Assembly: GCA_022495995.1 (NCBI GenBank)
Contig: JAFEMH010000072.1
Span: forward strand, 806,001 to 870,000
Direction: 5' to 3'
Source: Adenophora triphylla var. japonica
Lineage: Eukaryota > Streptophyta > Magnoliopsida > Asterales > Campanulaceae
Length of the DNA stretch: 64,000 nucleotides
A program made the position numbers and the translations under genes. This document shows positions 1 through 11,016 of this stretch, piece after piece. The notes beneath the pieces are model-generated. The model saw nothing but the letters and a program-made list of their open reading frames with translations, made no database searches and had not been told where the DNA came from. How positions within the stretch are numbered: the stretch's first letter is position 1; each line of letters opens with the position of its first letter.

Positions 1-1
1 T

Positions 2-583
2 TTTGGATCCGGTGAAGAAGAGAAGTGTGCATCCGATAGTGAAAAGGATGAGGAGATTTCAAAACTAACTAATGAAATTCCTAAGAGGAAGTATGCTAAT
101 CCTAAGGGTAAAGGACAACATAATTTCAATTATGTCTACCAAAAGTATAGGAAGGACTCTCAGATAAAAGAAAAGGATTCTGAGATTGATGATTCGGAGA
201 ACATGGCTTATGGAGTTGGCCGCATCCCTACTCCAACCACTTCTGGTGGAATTGGTGGTGCTGGCAACTACAAGGCTGACCGCCCTTCTTCTTCGACCAT
301 TCCTCCTGCCTTCAAAAGCAAGAAGAATGCTCCTAGAAAATACGTAGTCAAGCCAAAGCCAGTTCCCTTTGTCAAAGCTAAAATCACTGCTCCCAAACCG
401 CATGTAACTCTTAAGAAAAGTAAAGAGTTAGTAAAAACACATGATATTTGTAGCTTTCATCATTGTTCTGTGTGTGATAGTTATGGTCACTCGGCTGCTA
501 AATGCCTTTTAAGATTCACACCTAAAGCCCGAAGACATAATCCGCCTTTGGTCAAACAGGTGTGGGTCGTTAAAAGGTGCTAA
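2..583 (+). CDS. Gag C-terminal part with CCHC zinc knuckle (partial, retrotransposon)
   Basis: The frame is open from base 2, so the start lies outside the window. The N-terminal part seen here is charged and Ser/Lys-rich. Near the C-terminus is one CCHC zinc knuckle, C-x2-C-x4-H-x4-C (key residues Cys, Cys, His, Cys within CSVCDSYGHSAAKC), which in copia gag binds the element RNA during particle assembly. The frame ends at a TAA (581-583) shortly after a Trp-Val-Val-Lys segment. The protease-integrase frame starts about 40 bases on, so gag and pol are out of frame in this copy, by decay or by a lost link. The ATG at 203 is internal, not a start. Confidence 0.75.
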   Translation, partial: FGSGEEEKCASDSEKDEEISKLTNEIPKRKYANPKGKGQHNFNYVYQKYRKDSQIKEKDSEIDDSENMAYGVGRIPTPTTSGGIGGAGNYKADRPSSSTIPPAFKSKKNAPRKYVVKPKPVPFVKAKITAPKPHVTLKKSKELVKTHDICSFHHCSVCDSYGHSAAKCLLRFTPKARRHNPPLVKQVWVVKRC

Positions 584-622
584 CCCCAGGACCCAAAAGA
601 ATAAAGGGGACCTCGTGCTTAA

Positions 623-3600
623 ATGTTTATTTTTCAGGTCCTCTGCTTCATGGCTGGATCTTCCAAGGCAAATTCAAATGAATGGTATCTCGACAGTGGC
701 TGTTCAAGACACATGACCGGAGATATCACCTTGCTGGAAGATGTCCGTGAAGAAAATGGTCCATCAGTAACGTTTGGGGATAACAACAAAGGAAAGACAA
801 TTGGATATGGAGTCATTCGAAAAGGAAATATCACTATAAAAGAAGTATCTCTAGTCAAAGGACTCAAGCATAATCTTCTCTCCATATCTCAATTTTGTGA
901 CAAAGGATTGCACTGCAATTTTACTTCAGCAAACTGCTTTATCAAAGATGGCACATCTGGAGTCACTTTGCTCAAAGGGATTCGTAAGAGTAATGTTTAT
1001 ATTATCGATTTTAATTCTGCTTGCAATCTTACTAATCTTTGTTTTGTAGCAAAAAGCGTGAGTGAAAATAGTTGGCTGTGGCACAAAAGACTTAGTCATT
1101 TGAACTTCAAATATCTATCTAAGATTGGAAGAGAAAGTCTAGTTCGTGGTCTATCCAAAGTAGCTGATCACCACGACAAGAAGTGCGCCGCATGTCAACT
1201 TGGCAAACAACCCAAGGCATCTTTCTCCAGCAAAACCGTGCCTTCAACTTCAAGATGTTTGCAACTACTTCACATCGATATGTTTGGACCTGTCACCATC
1301 GCAAGCATTGGAGGAAATAAATATACTCTAGTTGTGGTGGATGATTACTCAAGATATACATGGGTCGAAATGATGATCTCCAAAGATGATTGTTATGATA
1401 TTTTGACCTCACTCTTTAGACAGCTCCAAACACAAAAAGAAGATGACATCGTTAGTGTTAGATCAGATCATGGAATAGAATTCAAAAATAACGGTGTAGC
1501 TCAATACTGTGACGACCATGGTATTGATCATTACTTCTCTGCTGCTGGAGTTCCACAACAAAATGGAGTTGTGGAAAGAAATAATAGAACGTTGATTGAG
1601 GCTGGAAAGACAATGCTCGCTGAAGCCAAGCTTCCACAAAACTTTTGGGCTGAAGCTACCAACACAGCTTGCTTCACTCAAAATAGATCCCTCATCAACA
1701 AGACCTACAACAAAACTCCTTATGAACTTTGGAGAGGAAGAACCCCCAACATAGCCTTCTTCAAAATATTTGGATGCAAATACTTTATTCTATACAATGG
1801 AAAGGAGCATCGAGGTAAATTCGCTCCTAAAGCAGATGAAGGTATTTTTGTTGGATATGCCAAACATTCTAAAGCTTTTCGTGTTTTCAATAAAAATAGT
1901 TTAAAGATAGTAGAATCTGTTCATGTTACTTTTGATGAACATTCTCTCCTTGAGCCACATTTAGCTCCAAATGTTGCTGATGATTTTGCTGAGCCTAATG
2001 AGACTGGTAATCCTCCTTAAAATGCACCTAGATCAGAAAATCACTCAACTCAAGGAAATCCATCAACTTCAACCGCACCAAATTTTTCAAATCCAACATC
2101 AGAAGTTCCTACTGAAGATGTTCATTCAGAAGATGATGCTGTTGAATCTAACCCTATAAATTCAATAGAGCCTATACCTCAACTCACTTATTTTGATGGC
2201 TCAAATGATGTTCCAATTGAAGATTTTCAACAACAAACAACTCAACCAGACTTACCTCCAGAAATTCATGAGGTTAGAGTCACCCAATTGACAATGTCAT
2301 TGGTGATTTGTTCTCTGGGGTTCAAACAAGAAGTTCTCACTATGATGAATACACTTCATTCATATCTCAAATTGAACCAAAGAAAGTTGATGAAGCACTC
2401 CAAGATTCAAGTTGGGTTGTGGCTATGCAAGAAGAGCTCAACCAATTCGAAAGATGTAAAGTTTGGACTTTAGTTCCAAGACCTAAGGATCAAGGAGTAA
2501 TTGGTACAAAATGGGTGTTTAGAAATAAGATGGATGAGAATGGAAGCATCACAAGAAACAAAGCAAGGTTGGTTGCACAAGGATATAGACAAGAAGAAGG
2601 AATCGATTATGACGAAACCTTCGCTCCCGTTGCAAGACTTGAAGCCATAAGAATTTGTTTAGCTTATGCCTCCTTCAAAAGATTCAAGCTTTATTAAATG
2701 GATGTGAAGAGCGCATTTCTCAACGGTGAACTTCAAGAGACAGTCTATGTTGCACAACCTCCTGGATTTGAAGACAACAAACACCCCGATCATGTCTACA
2801 AACTCCAAAAAGCTTTGTATGGACTCAAACAAGCTCCAAGAGCATGGTATGATACTCTATCTAAATTTCTTCTAGAAAAGGGCTTCAAACGAGGTAAAAT
2901 TGACACAACTCTTTTCATTGCCAAATATAATGATCATACTCTACTAGTTCAAATATATGTCGATGATATCATTTTTGGCTCAGCTAATGAAATTTTGTGT
3001 AAGCGTTTTGAGAAGCTCATGAAAAGCAAATTTGAAATGAGCATGATGGGAGAACTCACATTCTTCCTTGGGCTCCAAATAAAGCAATGTGATGAAGGCA
3101 TCTTCCTTAGCCAAGCAAAATATACTAAAGACCTAATCAAGAAATTTGGACTTGAAAATGCAAAATCATACGACACTCCTATGGATACAGGTAACAAGTT
3201 AGACAAAGACTTGAAAGGTAAGAAAGTTGATCAAACTTTGTATCGAGGTATGATTGGCTCCTTACTATATCTAACTGCTAGTGTAGACCGCATATCATGT
3301 TCGTGTTTGCGTTTGTGCTCGCTATCAAGCGATCCTAGAGAAGCACACCTTATAGCCGTAAAACGTATTATTCGTTATCTATCTGGGACTATTAACCTTG
3401 GACTTTGGTATTCCAAAGAACCATCTTTTGATCTTACAGTTTCTCGATGCAGATTATGCAGCCTCGCACAATTGACAGAAGAGCACCAAATGAACTTGTC
3501 ATTTCCTTGGAAATCGACTAGTTTCATGGGCCGACAAGAAACAAGCTTCAAGTGCTCTGCCTCAACAACTAAGGCCGAATATATTGCTTTGAGCCGCCGT

Positions 3601-3895
3601 TGTCGATATCACGTGGATGAAGCAACAACTAGTTGACTATGGCATTCATGAAGGAAATTGTCCAATCTATTGTGACAATACATCAGCCATTGCAGTATCA
3701 AACAACCCTGTTATGCACTCTAAAACCAAACACATTGATATCAAATATCACTTTCTCAAGGATCATATTGAAAAAGGTAACATTCATTTAGAGCATATTG
3801 GTACTGACAATCAAATTGCAGATATTCTTACCAAAGCTCTAGACTCCAAGAGATTCGTGTTCTTAAGAGGAGAAATGGGTATGTTAGAACTCAAG
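623..3895 (+). pseudogene. Copia pol pseudogene: protease, integrase, RT, RNase H (broken)
   Basis: Protease motif LDSGCSRHM is at about 680-710. The GAG-pre-integrase/zinc region (WHKRLSH, then CxxC) is at 1078-1200. The integrase core has its D, D and E in HIDMFGP, RSDHG and NGVVERN (about 1275-1580). The reverse transcriptase has motif [11 protein letters not shown] at 2698 and YVDD at about 2957. RNase H ends the polyprotein near 3895. Visible breaks: TAA at 2018-2020; a frame change near 2275; an in-frame TAA at 2695-2697 just before motif A, where relatives have Gln; frame changes between about 3290 and 3610; and a stop at 3634-3636. The protein would polymerise and integrate element cDNA; this copy cannot make it whole. 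Confidence 0.88.
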
Positions 3896-3898
3896 TAA

Positions 3899-5433
3899 AT
3901 CTTGTCCATATTTTTTAACTAACAATTATGTGTTTTAAGCTCATGCTCAAAGACAGGTCAATAAGAATGGCTCAATTATTCACGGTCGACCGCACCAAGC
4001 CTATACAATGCACGGTCGATCGCACTAGTCCTTTAGTATGCCAAAATGCTTTATCAAATTGTCTAATGGACCGCACGCTTAAGACTGGACCGCATAAGCC
4101 TTTAAATAATTTCTAGGCTTTATAGAAGCCTTCAATACGGTCAACCGTTTGGCTCATCATAGTCATACTTAGCCGTATTCTTGAAGACATCAGGTAAGTA
4201 TTCTAACTCCTTGTGATGTCTGGGACTTGTCCATAATAGGACAAGATAATTGCACAAGGGTACTTTTGCAATTATTTTTCCTTCGTATTTATTTAATTCA
4301 ATTTTTTATGGGATAAATATTTTAATTTAAAATGCCACATGTTCAAATTTCTATCAAGCCGTCATAGTGAAGACAAAAGGACTATCCTCTTACACAAAGG
4401 ACATTACTGTGCACTAACTTCCCTCCATAACCCCCATTTCCACTTCTCCACTTCTCGTCCTTCCCTGTCACCTGCACATCCGTCCTTCACTTTGTCTTCT
4501 TCTTTCTCTCTCTACTTTATCTCTCTACAAATTCCCTCTATAAAATGTCTCATTCTCAATCGGATTCAACTCAAAATATTTCAGAGGAATCAAATAGTGA
4601 ATCCAATATATCCAAATTCGTGATAATGGTAAGTCATTTCCATTTCAAACTTTGATTTTCGAATTTCAAAATGTTCCGTTCGTCTCGGCCGAAAAATGGG
4701 AAACCCAGCTTGCTTAGAAATATCATTTTTGTTGCTATTTTGCTTGAAATTTTTGCTTATCCATGTTCGATTCTTCATTAGAAACTCATGAATGTTGTCT
4801 ATTTCATGTTTAGATGGTGCTTTGATTACTCAAAATGAAGAACTGTGTTAAACCGAAGTTTCGAGTTTTATGGGTTTTGAACTCAATTTCTGCAATTTAT
4901 TTGAGTTAAATCATGTATGTTTGTTGATTTAAATGAAATTCCCTATATTAAAAGCAAGAAAATATGATTTTTAAACATGCTCGTAAAAACTGGAAATTTT
5001 GTTCTTCATGTTCTTCGAGTTCTTCATGTTCTTCAAATGTTCATAATAAATTTCGGGAAATTCTATATATTTTGGTTTATGATTCCGATTAATCTTGTTT
5101 AAACTTTTAATCCAAAATGTTGCTTACAAATTTTACTTACTTGTTTTCACCCAAATCACGGTTGACCGCATATATCACGGCCGACCGCATAAGACTTGCT
5201 CTTTCTCCCTAGATTACTTGGCCGACCACACGCTATCTTAAACTACGGTCAACCGCACTTACATATATTTTTCTATGTTCTAACATTTTCTATTATTGCG
5301 TAATACTAGTCATTTTATACATGGGTGGGTTATTGATCGCAAAGATCCGGCTCAAGATGCTCTTGGTAGAGTTCTCGCTAAAAGTGTTTAAGAAACTGAG
5401 TTATGCCCTTCTTTGACATGAAGCAATCAATCC
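3899..5433 (+). other. Noncoding spacer of the copia element between pol and the extra gene
   Basis: No convincing gene. The stretch is AT-rich and holds several copies of the GGTCGACCGCA-like motif, at about 3984, 4014, 4068, 4089, 5158, 5177 and 5240. A pyrimidine-rich, leader-like stretch runs from about 4430 to 4550. It could serve as the 5' untranslated region or intron of the downstream accessory gene; SIRE-type elements express that gene from a spliced or internal transcript, but no splice signal here is decisive. Confidence 0.5.
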
Positions 5434-6216
5434 ATGTCCTCGCTTTGGTGGATCGCTTCTTTCACAATGCCAGAGCTAATTGTAAAAGATGATAAGGGTA
5501 GAAGGATCAAGATAATTAGCACTCAAATTCATGGAATTCCCTTGGATATTGACTATGAAGACATAGCTTTTGTTCTTAACATGCCAATCACCAGAACTGA
5601 CCCAATGGAACTAGATCAAAAGGATTTGGATGATCTCTCTGTGTCATTAATTAGGAGTACTGCTGTAACTATAACTCCAAGAAAAAGTTTTGATGAGCTA
5701 ATGTATCATATCAACCATCTTGTTGGATACTCTCTCTTCTTCAAAACTGGAAATCAAGCAAACTTCAACAATGATCAGTGGAAGATTTCTGCAGCTATAT
5801 TTCTTGGTAGGAAACTCCATTGGCCCAAAATCATCTATCAACGTCTGATAGCCAGTATTCTTGAATATCAAATGAATGAGGCTGCTGGTAACAACAAGTA
5901 CGTAACCCATACTGTACTCATTTCCCTCATTCTGGCTCAAACTGAGAAGATAGGCAAATACATTGATAGGCATCATGAACTTCAGGCTGAAATTCCAAAA
6001 GCCAAGATATTCACTAGAAAAACAATGCAGATTTTCAGGACCAAGTTTGACAATGAACTGTATATTCACTTTTGGAAAAAGGATCCCCAAGAAGAGTTTG
6101 TGCCTCTAAAAGGACCGAAGAAAATTACTAAAGATGATTGTGTTGAGAAAGTCAAAGAAGCTGAGGACCCAAGGGAAGTGGCTAAGAAGGCCAAGGGAAA
6201 AGATAAAGCAGCTTGA
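5434..6216 (+). CDS. Accessory ('env-like' position) ORF of the SIRE-like element, plant-transposon-protein type
   Basis: This 260-codon frame lies downstream of pol in the same orientation, where SIRE elements carry their extra gene. It resembles the 'putative plant transposon protein' family found in accessory genes of plant retrotransposons: a globular helical region with conserved Trp and hydrophobic spacing, including a segment ending in FLGRKLHWPKIIYQRL. The C-terminus is Lys-rich (KKAKGKDKAA), suggesting nucleic-acid binding or nuclear import. I see no signal peptide, membrane segment or fusion peptide, so nothing supports an envelope function. The ATG at 5434 is the first in the frame; the family match may begin upstream. 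Biochemical role unknown. Confidence 0.55.
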   Translation: MSSLWWIASFTMPELIVKDDKGRRIKIISTQIHGIPLDIDYEDIAFVLNMPITRTDPMELDQKDLDDLSVSLIRSTAVTITPRKSFDELMYHINHLVGYSLFFKTGNQANFNNDQWKISAAIFLGRKLHWPKIIYQRLIASILEYQMNEAAGNNKYVTHTVLISLILAQTEKIGKYIDRHHELQAEIPKAKIFTRKTMQIFRTKFDNELYIHFWKKDPQEEFVPLKGPKKITKDDCVEKVKEAEDPREVAKKAKGKDKAA

Positions 6217-6376
6217 TCTTCCGAAGAAAGCCTCCTTTGTTGATCCACCAAGAAGACTCGGTGGAATCAAGATTCAAGAGCCAAGCCATTGCCAAACCTT
6301 CATCCAAACCTTCATTCCAAGCCTGAAAAACCACGGCCAACCGTAACATCACGGCCGACCGCACCATCCAAGCCTC

Positions 6377-7622
6377 GTGAAACTCTCAAAATTTAGTGCC
6401 CCACCTCCTAAAGCCACTAAGCCAAACTCTAATCCAAATCAAATCTCCCAAGCCAAACTCTCCTATCATCTCTCCAAGTCCAACCCCTCTCGCCAAAAGA
6501 GCAAGAGATTTTTAATCATCTTTTGGTGCTATATCTCGGGGAGAAAAGGAAAATCACCGATGATCAAGCCTCACCAAAGAAAAGGCCAAGACTTGTCAAT
6601 ATCGGTCAAACCATTGCTGATTTGGGCCTTGGTGATACCGATGAAGAAATGTCTCGATGGCTCGTCGATTCAATTCCATCAATTCAAGAAGATATGGTGA
6701 AAATAAGAACCAAGGTGGTTGATGATGATGACTGGCTTGAAGGAGACTTTGAGAAACCTACTGATGTTGAAGAAACTCATGTTGATTTGGTGAATGAAGA
6801 GGCTGCTATTGATCAAGGAAATGAACCTAATGAGGATGCTGAAGTTAGCAAAGACCCAATTCTCCCTGAGCCTCATTCTGACCGCACGGTCAACCGTGGT
6901 GAGCCAACTCCTCCTCTCAGCCCTCACCCTTCTCAAGAGCCTCCTCAAACCACTGACCTTAACAAATACTTCAATCCATTGAAACACTGACTTCCATCCA
7001 GCTTGACAACCAAACTCAGATTGCCCAACTCCTCAAAAATCAATCACTTCTTGCAGCAGCCCACAAAAGCCTTCATACCAAAGTTGACTCTCTTTCCTCC
7101 CTATTGATTGAAACCATTAAGGGGGAGAGTATTCACATAACAAAGGCTTTCAAGGATATCATATCTGGTCAAACTGGCACAAGCTCAAGCCAAGTTGCTC
7201 CTATCACTCCCTTCATTCCTACTCCAGAATCCATCACCCAAGATTTCATCAAAGAAGCTATGAGAAAAATGACTCAAGCTCTCCTACATGGCTTATCTTC
7301 TGAAATGAAACTTGCGGTTGATGAAATGTCTAAGGCAATGGCTTTGGATAAAACTGATGTTGTGGGGAGAATTAAGAAGATTGAAGAGCACATTGACATT
7401 TCAGTAAATGCTGCCTTTACAGTGTTGGGAGATAGGTTTAAAAGTCTAAGTCAAAGCCTTGGAGTTCATTCCAACCGCATTGATTTTCAAACATCCAGGA
7501 TTGACATTCTCACAAACTCCTCAAGAGGTAACTTTACGAACATAGAAAATCATCTCGACCTCATTTCAAACCGCAAAGAAACAAGGAAGCTGCCGAACCG
7601 AAGAAAGTTCTCCAAGCCATAG
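6377..7622 (+). pseudogene. Broken C-terminal continuation of the accessory ORF
   Basis: Two open stretches continue the accessory gene in shifted frames. One (about 6500-6990) is acidic and has a short basic, nuclear-signal-like patch (KRPR) followed by an Asp/Glu-rich region. The other (about 7000-7622) is helical and predicted coiled-coil, with regular hydrophobic spacing in segments such as IGQ/ISG and KKIEEHID. At least one frame change separates them near 6990. The pattern of a globular N-terminal domain, an acidic linker and a coiled coil matches accessory genes of plant retrotransposons. GACCGCA-type motifs occur inside the coding part too, at about 6330-6362 and 6882-6897. No known catalytic motif. 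Confidence 0.5.
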
Positions 7623-8215
7623 GAGCCGAAGCCTCTGCTTTCCACATGCCACGAAGATCTTCCTCCAGCCTCCGCTCCTCAAGCGATCCAAAGAGCCAAC
7701 AATTACGTCGTCGTTCGTGACCGTGATTCGTATGACTTCAAGCGTTGAAGAGAAAGAAGATTAATGAAGACTTTCTGGAAGCCTTTTGTTTATTGCTTCC
7801 TTCTTTTGTTAAATTTTTGAAAGTCTGTAAGCCACAATATTAATCTCTCTAAATGCATCATTATGGTTTTTGAAAACTTTATTCACTCAAACTACTTGTT
7901 TGTAGAATAATGATTGCATTATTTTTGACTCATGCATATAACCTATCTTTCACATTCCTTACTTATGCATGTTTCATACATTTAGTTTAAATGCATTCAT
8001 TCACTTCATGATAACATCATTGAATGCACTAAATGATTATTTCTTACTTCCCAAAATGAAAATCTTTTATTTTTATAGGAAGTTAGAAATCTATAACTTT
8101 GGCTTAAGTGTGTGCATTGACTTGGGACATGAATTACCATTCTTAAATTATTTGAACATGTTTTTACCAAGTACAATGAATTAGCCTTTGTTATAGTAGG
8201 TAATGGTCTCAATCA

Positions 8216-8228
8216 AATAGGGGGAGAT
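8216..8228 (+). other. Polypurine tract of the SIRE-like element
   Basis: The purine run AATAGGGGGAGAT directly abuts the TG that opens the 3' LTR, as expected for the plus-strand primer. A similar run AAGGGGGAGAG at about 7120 lies upstream inside the accessory region; several polypurine tracts per element have been described for SIRE-type elements. Confidence 0.75.
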
Positions 8229-9686
8229 TGTTGGGTATGCTCATTATAAACCCCTCCTATTACTTGATTTGATTGATACCATCACCTATTTTTACTTTAT
8301 ATGGACTATAGGACATAATGTATGAAGTTTTAGAAACTTCAAATATAGTTAAAGTCCATTTTATAGTATAAGTTACTTAGGCTTGAGTAGGTTATTCTAG
8401 GTTAAAATTTCTAAGTAATTTTGGCTCAAAATTGACCATGCGGTCGACCGCATCTTGGACCGCACTATGAAGACTTGAAGCACTTCTTCGACCGCATTCA
8501 AGCTGACCGCATGGAGCATGTCCAAACCGCATCAACATGTCCAAACCGCATTGACATGCCAACCGCCTGAGCTTGCTAACCGCAATTCATTCCTGACCGC
8601 ATAGCTTGCCAGACCGCACATCATTTTTGAAGATTGAGAAATTAACTCTGATCACAACTCAGAGTTAACTCAGAGAATTTTACCGTTGCAGAATTTGCTC
8701 CAAAATTCAAATTGGTGACAGCTGGGTCACTTCGTACAAAGGACATACCTGCATACCACCTTGCCACTAACTCTGCAATATGGAGACAACAAAGGACACG
8801 TGCTCCAATTATACATCAACAACACATTGTCCTTGAAGCTTGCTCAACACGAAACTCCAACGGCTATCTTCATCCCAAGGCTATAAATAGACCTTGTGTT
8901 CAAGCATGAAGATAACAAGATAGCTTGAGTTAAAAGAGACGTCAAAATTATCAAAGTGTTGAAGCTCATCATCTTTCATTTCTTTGAATCTTCAAACACT
9001 TACAAGCCTTCAAGATTATCCAACCCAGAAAATCTCTCAAGCCCTTTTGTAACACCATAGATTCATCAAGCTCTCTCTTTATCATTATAAAGAGCTCTTG
9101 AATCTTGCACACACACACATACACTGGTTATTGTCTAGGATTAGCTTCATAGAAAAAGATAGTTAGATTTGAGATTGATTGATTCTAAATTTGTATTCCT
9201 TTGTAACAGCTACTCAAATCAAATATACTATCTCCATTAGAAAATCCAAGACTAACCATCTTGGTAGAGGACGTAGATCTTTAACGATTGAACCTCTCCA
9301 AATATCTTGTTATTACTTCCTGCACTTTACTTTTGTGTTCTTAAAGTTCTTCTATCATTTCTTGTGTTTGATCTTCAATTGCATCCAACACCATATTGAA
9401 TTGTGTTTATAGTACAAATCTGTCTAAGCCTATTTTCAACCTTGCGGTCGACCACACTCTCACTTTTGCGGTCGACCACACTCCCCTTTTACTACTAAGC
9501 TTTTATACTTAGAAACTTCCGCTGTGCATATTACTAAGCTTGAAAGTTGGTTTTTACTTAACCACACTTTCAGCCCAAGTAAGCCCAAGATTGAATTTTC
9601 AAAAAGAGTAGAAAATTTTATACAGCTATTCACCCCCCCCCCCCTCTAGCTGTTTTCATACTCTTGTTGCACCTTTGGGACCAACA
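8229..9686 (+). repeat. 3' LTR of the SIRE-like copia element (1458 bp)
   Basis: It begins TGTTGGGTATGC and ends GGGACCAACA, the usual TG...CA pair, and follows the polypurine tract. It contains a TATA-like CTATAAATAG at about 8880-8890, a plausible transcription start signal. A cluster of at least eight ACCGCA/GACCGCA copies runs from about 8440 to 8620 and two more lie at about 9445-9480. A C-homopolymer lies at about 9638-9650. The matching 5' LTR is outside the window, so age cannot be estimated. Confidence 0.85.
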
Positions 9687-9876
9687 CCCTGCATCTTTCA
9701 GGTTATGTATTCCTAATTTCCTATTCCTCCCTCCTTTTCACCTCCATTTTTTATTCTGCTTATCCATAGTAACCAAATGGTAATACATTATGAATTTAGT
9801 AGTACCTGCATCTTTCATGAATGAAAACTTATCCGCTCTGATATTTATGAAGAGGATGATGACGGAATATATTATA

Positions 9877-10163
9877 CTCCCTCCATCCCATTTCCATTTG
9901 AAATTGCAAAAATTGCCATTTTGGGTGTCCCACTTAAAATTGCAAATTCCCAAAATGGAAAGTTTTAATACTTTTTAAATAATGGGGTCCACTTGTCATA
10001 CTCATTACTCACAACTACCCACTTACAACTCTACCCCGCTTTCTCTCTCCTATCCCATTATCCACACTCATAACACCTTAATATTATATACCCCTTCCTA
10101 ATCTGCGTGTACGACGATTTTTTTTTTTTTTTTTTTTGGCAATTTCAAATGGGACGGAGGGAG
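9877..10163. mobile_element. Stowaway-like MITE (287 bp)
   Basis: The left end CTCCCTCCATCCC and right end GGGACGGAGGGAG are inverted copies. The similarity continues inward through an AAATTGC-type segment, and TA flanks both ends, the mariner/Stowaway target duplication. The interior shows the 'ctctctcctat...cactcataaca' block that recurs in most other MITEs here. No coding capacity. Confidence 0.85.
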
Positions 10164-10541
10164 TATACCAATACCAAGGTACTACTTAGAAATCCAGAAA
10201 TATGTTGTACTTAGGAATCCATAAATATGTTGCAGAAGGAAACCTCTATAGACTACTGATTTGTTTGAAAGCATTTTTTGTGGATGTTTAAGTTCCAATT
10301 ATCTGAACTTGATGACATGTAACTTATGCTTCCTATCAAAAGAAAACAAGCATGTAACTTATGCTGTCTGTTCCTTATTACTGCATTAACTTATTAGCGA
10401 CTTGCAAATGCTTGAAATTGTATTAAATAGTAGTCTGTTCAACTTGGGGAGTCCCCTTTCAGGGGGACTTACAGAGTTCCCAGCTGCAAGTTAAGCTCAC
10501 ATGCATATCACTTTCATGTGATACCATAAATATACCAAATA

Positions 10542-11016
10542 CTCCCTCCGTCCCGGAATGATCTTCCTACCTTTTATTGTTGCAAGTTTGAATGAACTTC
10601 GAGCAATTATTTTAGGTTAATTTAATTATTCTAATAAAAATCTAAAAATTGTCATTTGTATTATTTATGACAGTGTATCAATAGCAAGTACTCCCTCCAT
10701 CCCAGAATAAGGTATTTACTTTCCTTTTTGGTCTGTCCCAAAGTAAGGCTCTAGTTGCTTTATTACTTAAAATAGACAATAGGACCCACTTGTCATTCTC
10801 ACAACAAAAATTCCCTATACACTTTCTCTCTCATACTTTACTTTCCATATTCACAACATTTATTTTTTCTTAATCCCCGTGTAAAGTTAAAATAGGAACC
10901 TTATTGTGGGATAGGAGTATTGGATTTTCATTAGAATAGTTAAATTAACCTAAATTTTTGTTCAGAGTAACACCAACAACAAAAAAAGTAGGACGATCAT
11001 TCCGGGACAGAAGGAG
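10542..11016. mobile_element. Stowaway-like MITE interrupted by a second MITE
   Basis: The outer termini CTCCCTCCGTCCCGGAATGATC and its inverted match at 10995-11016 are flanked by TA. The inverted similarity extends far inward: the segment near 10600-10650 is the reverse complement of 10920-10970. The two halves are separated by the complete MITE at 10691-10917. Confidence 0.82.
10691..10917. mobile_element. Nested Stowaway-like MITE (227 bp)
   Basis: It has its own termini CTCCCTCCATCCCAGAATAAGG and an inverted match CCTTATTGTGGGATAGGAG, with TA on each side. It lies wholly inside the MITE at 10542-11016 and is therefore the younger insertion. Confidence 0.82.

Larger units (their letters stand above)
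1..9686 (+). mobile_element. SIRE/Maximus-like Ty1/copia LTR retrotransposon, 5' end outside window
   Basis: The order on the + strand is gag C-terminus, protease, integrase, reverse transcriptase, RNase H, a long spacer, an extra gene region, a purine tract and a 1458 bp 3' LTR. Integrase before reverse transcriptase defines Ty1/copia. The long LTR and the additional sense gene downstream of pol are typical of the SIRE/Maximus lineage. The 5' LTR, primer site and gag start lie before base 1, so the target duplication cannot be checked; the five bases after the LTR are CCCTG. Several frameshifts and nonsense codons show that this copy is not autonomous. Copies of a GCGGTCGACCGC-like motif are scattered through its noncoding parts. 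Confidence 0.88.

Noticed and set aside
5434..7622. Envelope protein in the SIRE-like element
   Set aside because: No signal peptide, transmembrane segment, or surface/fusion features visible; only the gene position matches.
9687..9820. CCTGCATCTTTCA repeated at 9688 and 9797 as a target-duplication signal
   Set aside because: Too far apart and both on the same side of the LTR; probably a chance or older local duplication. The 5' flank of the element is outside the window.
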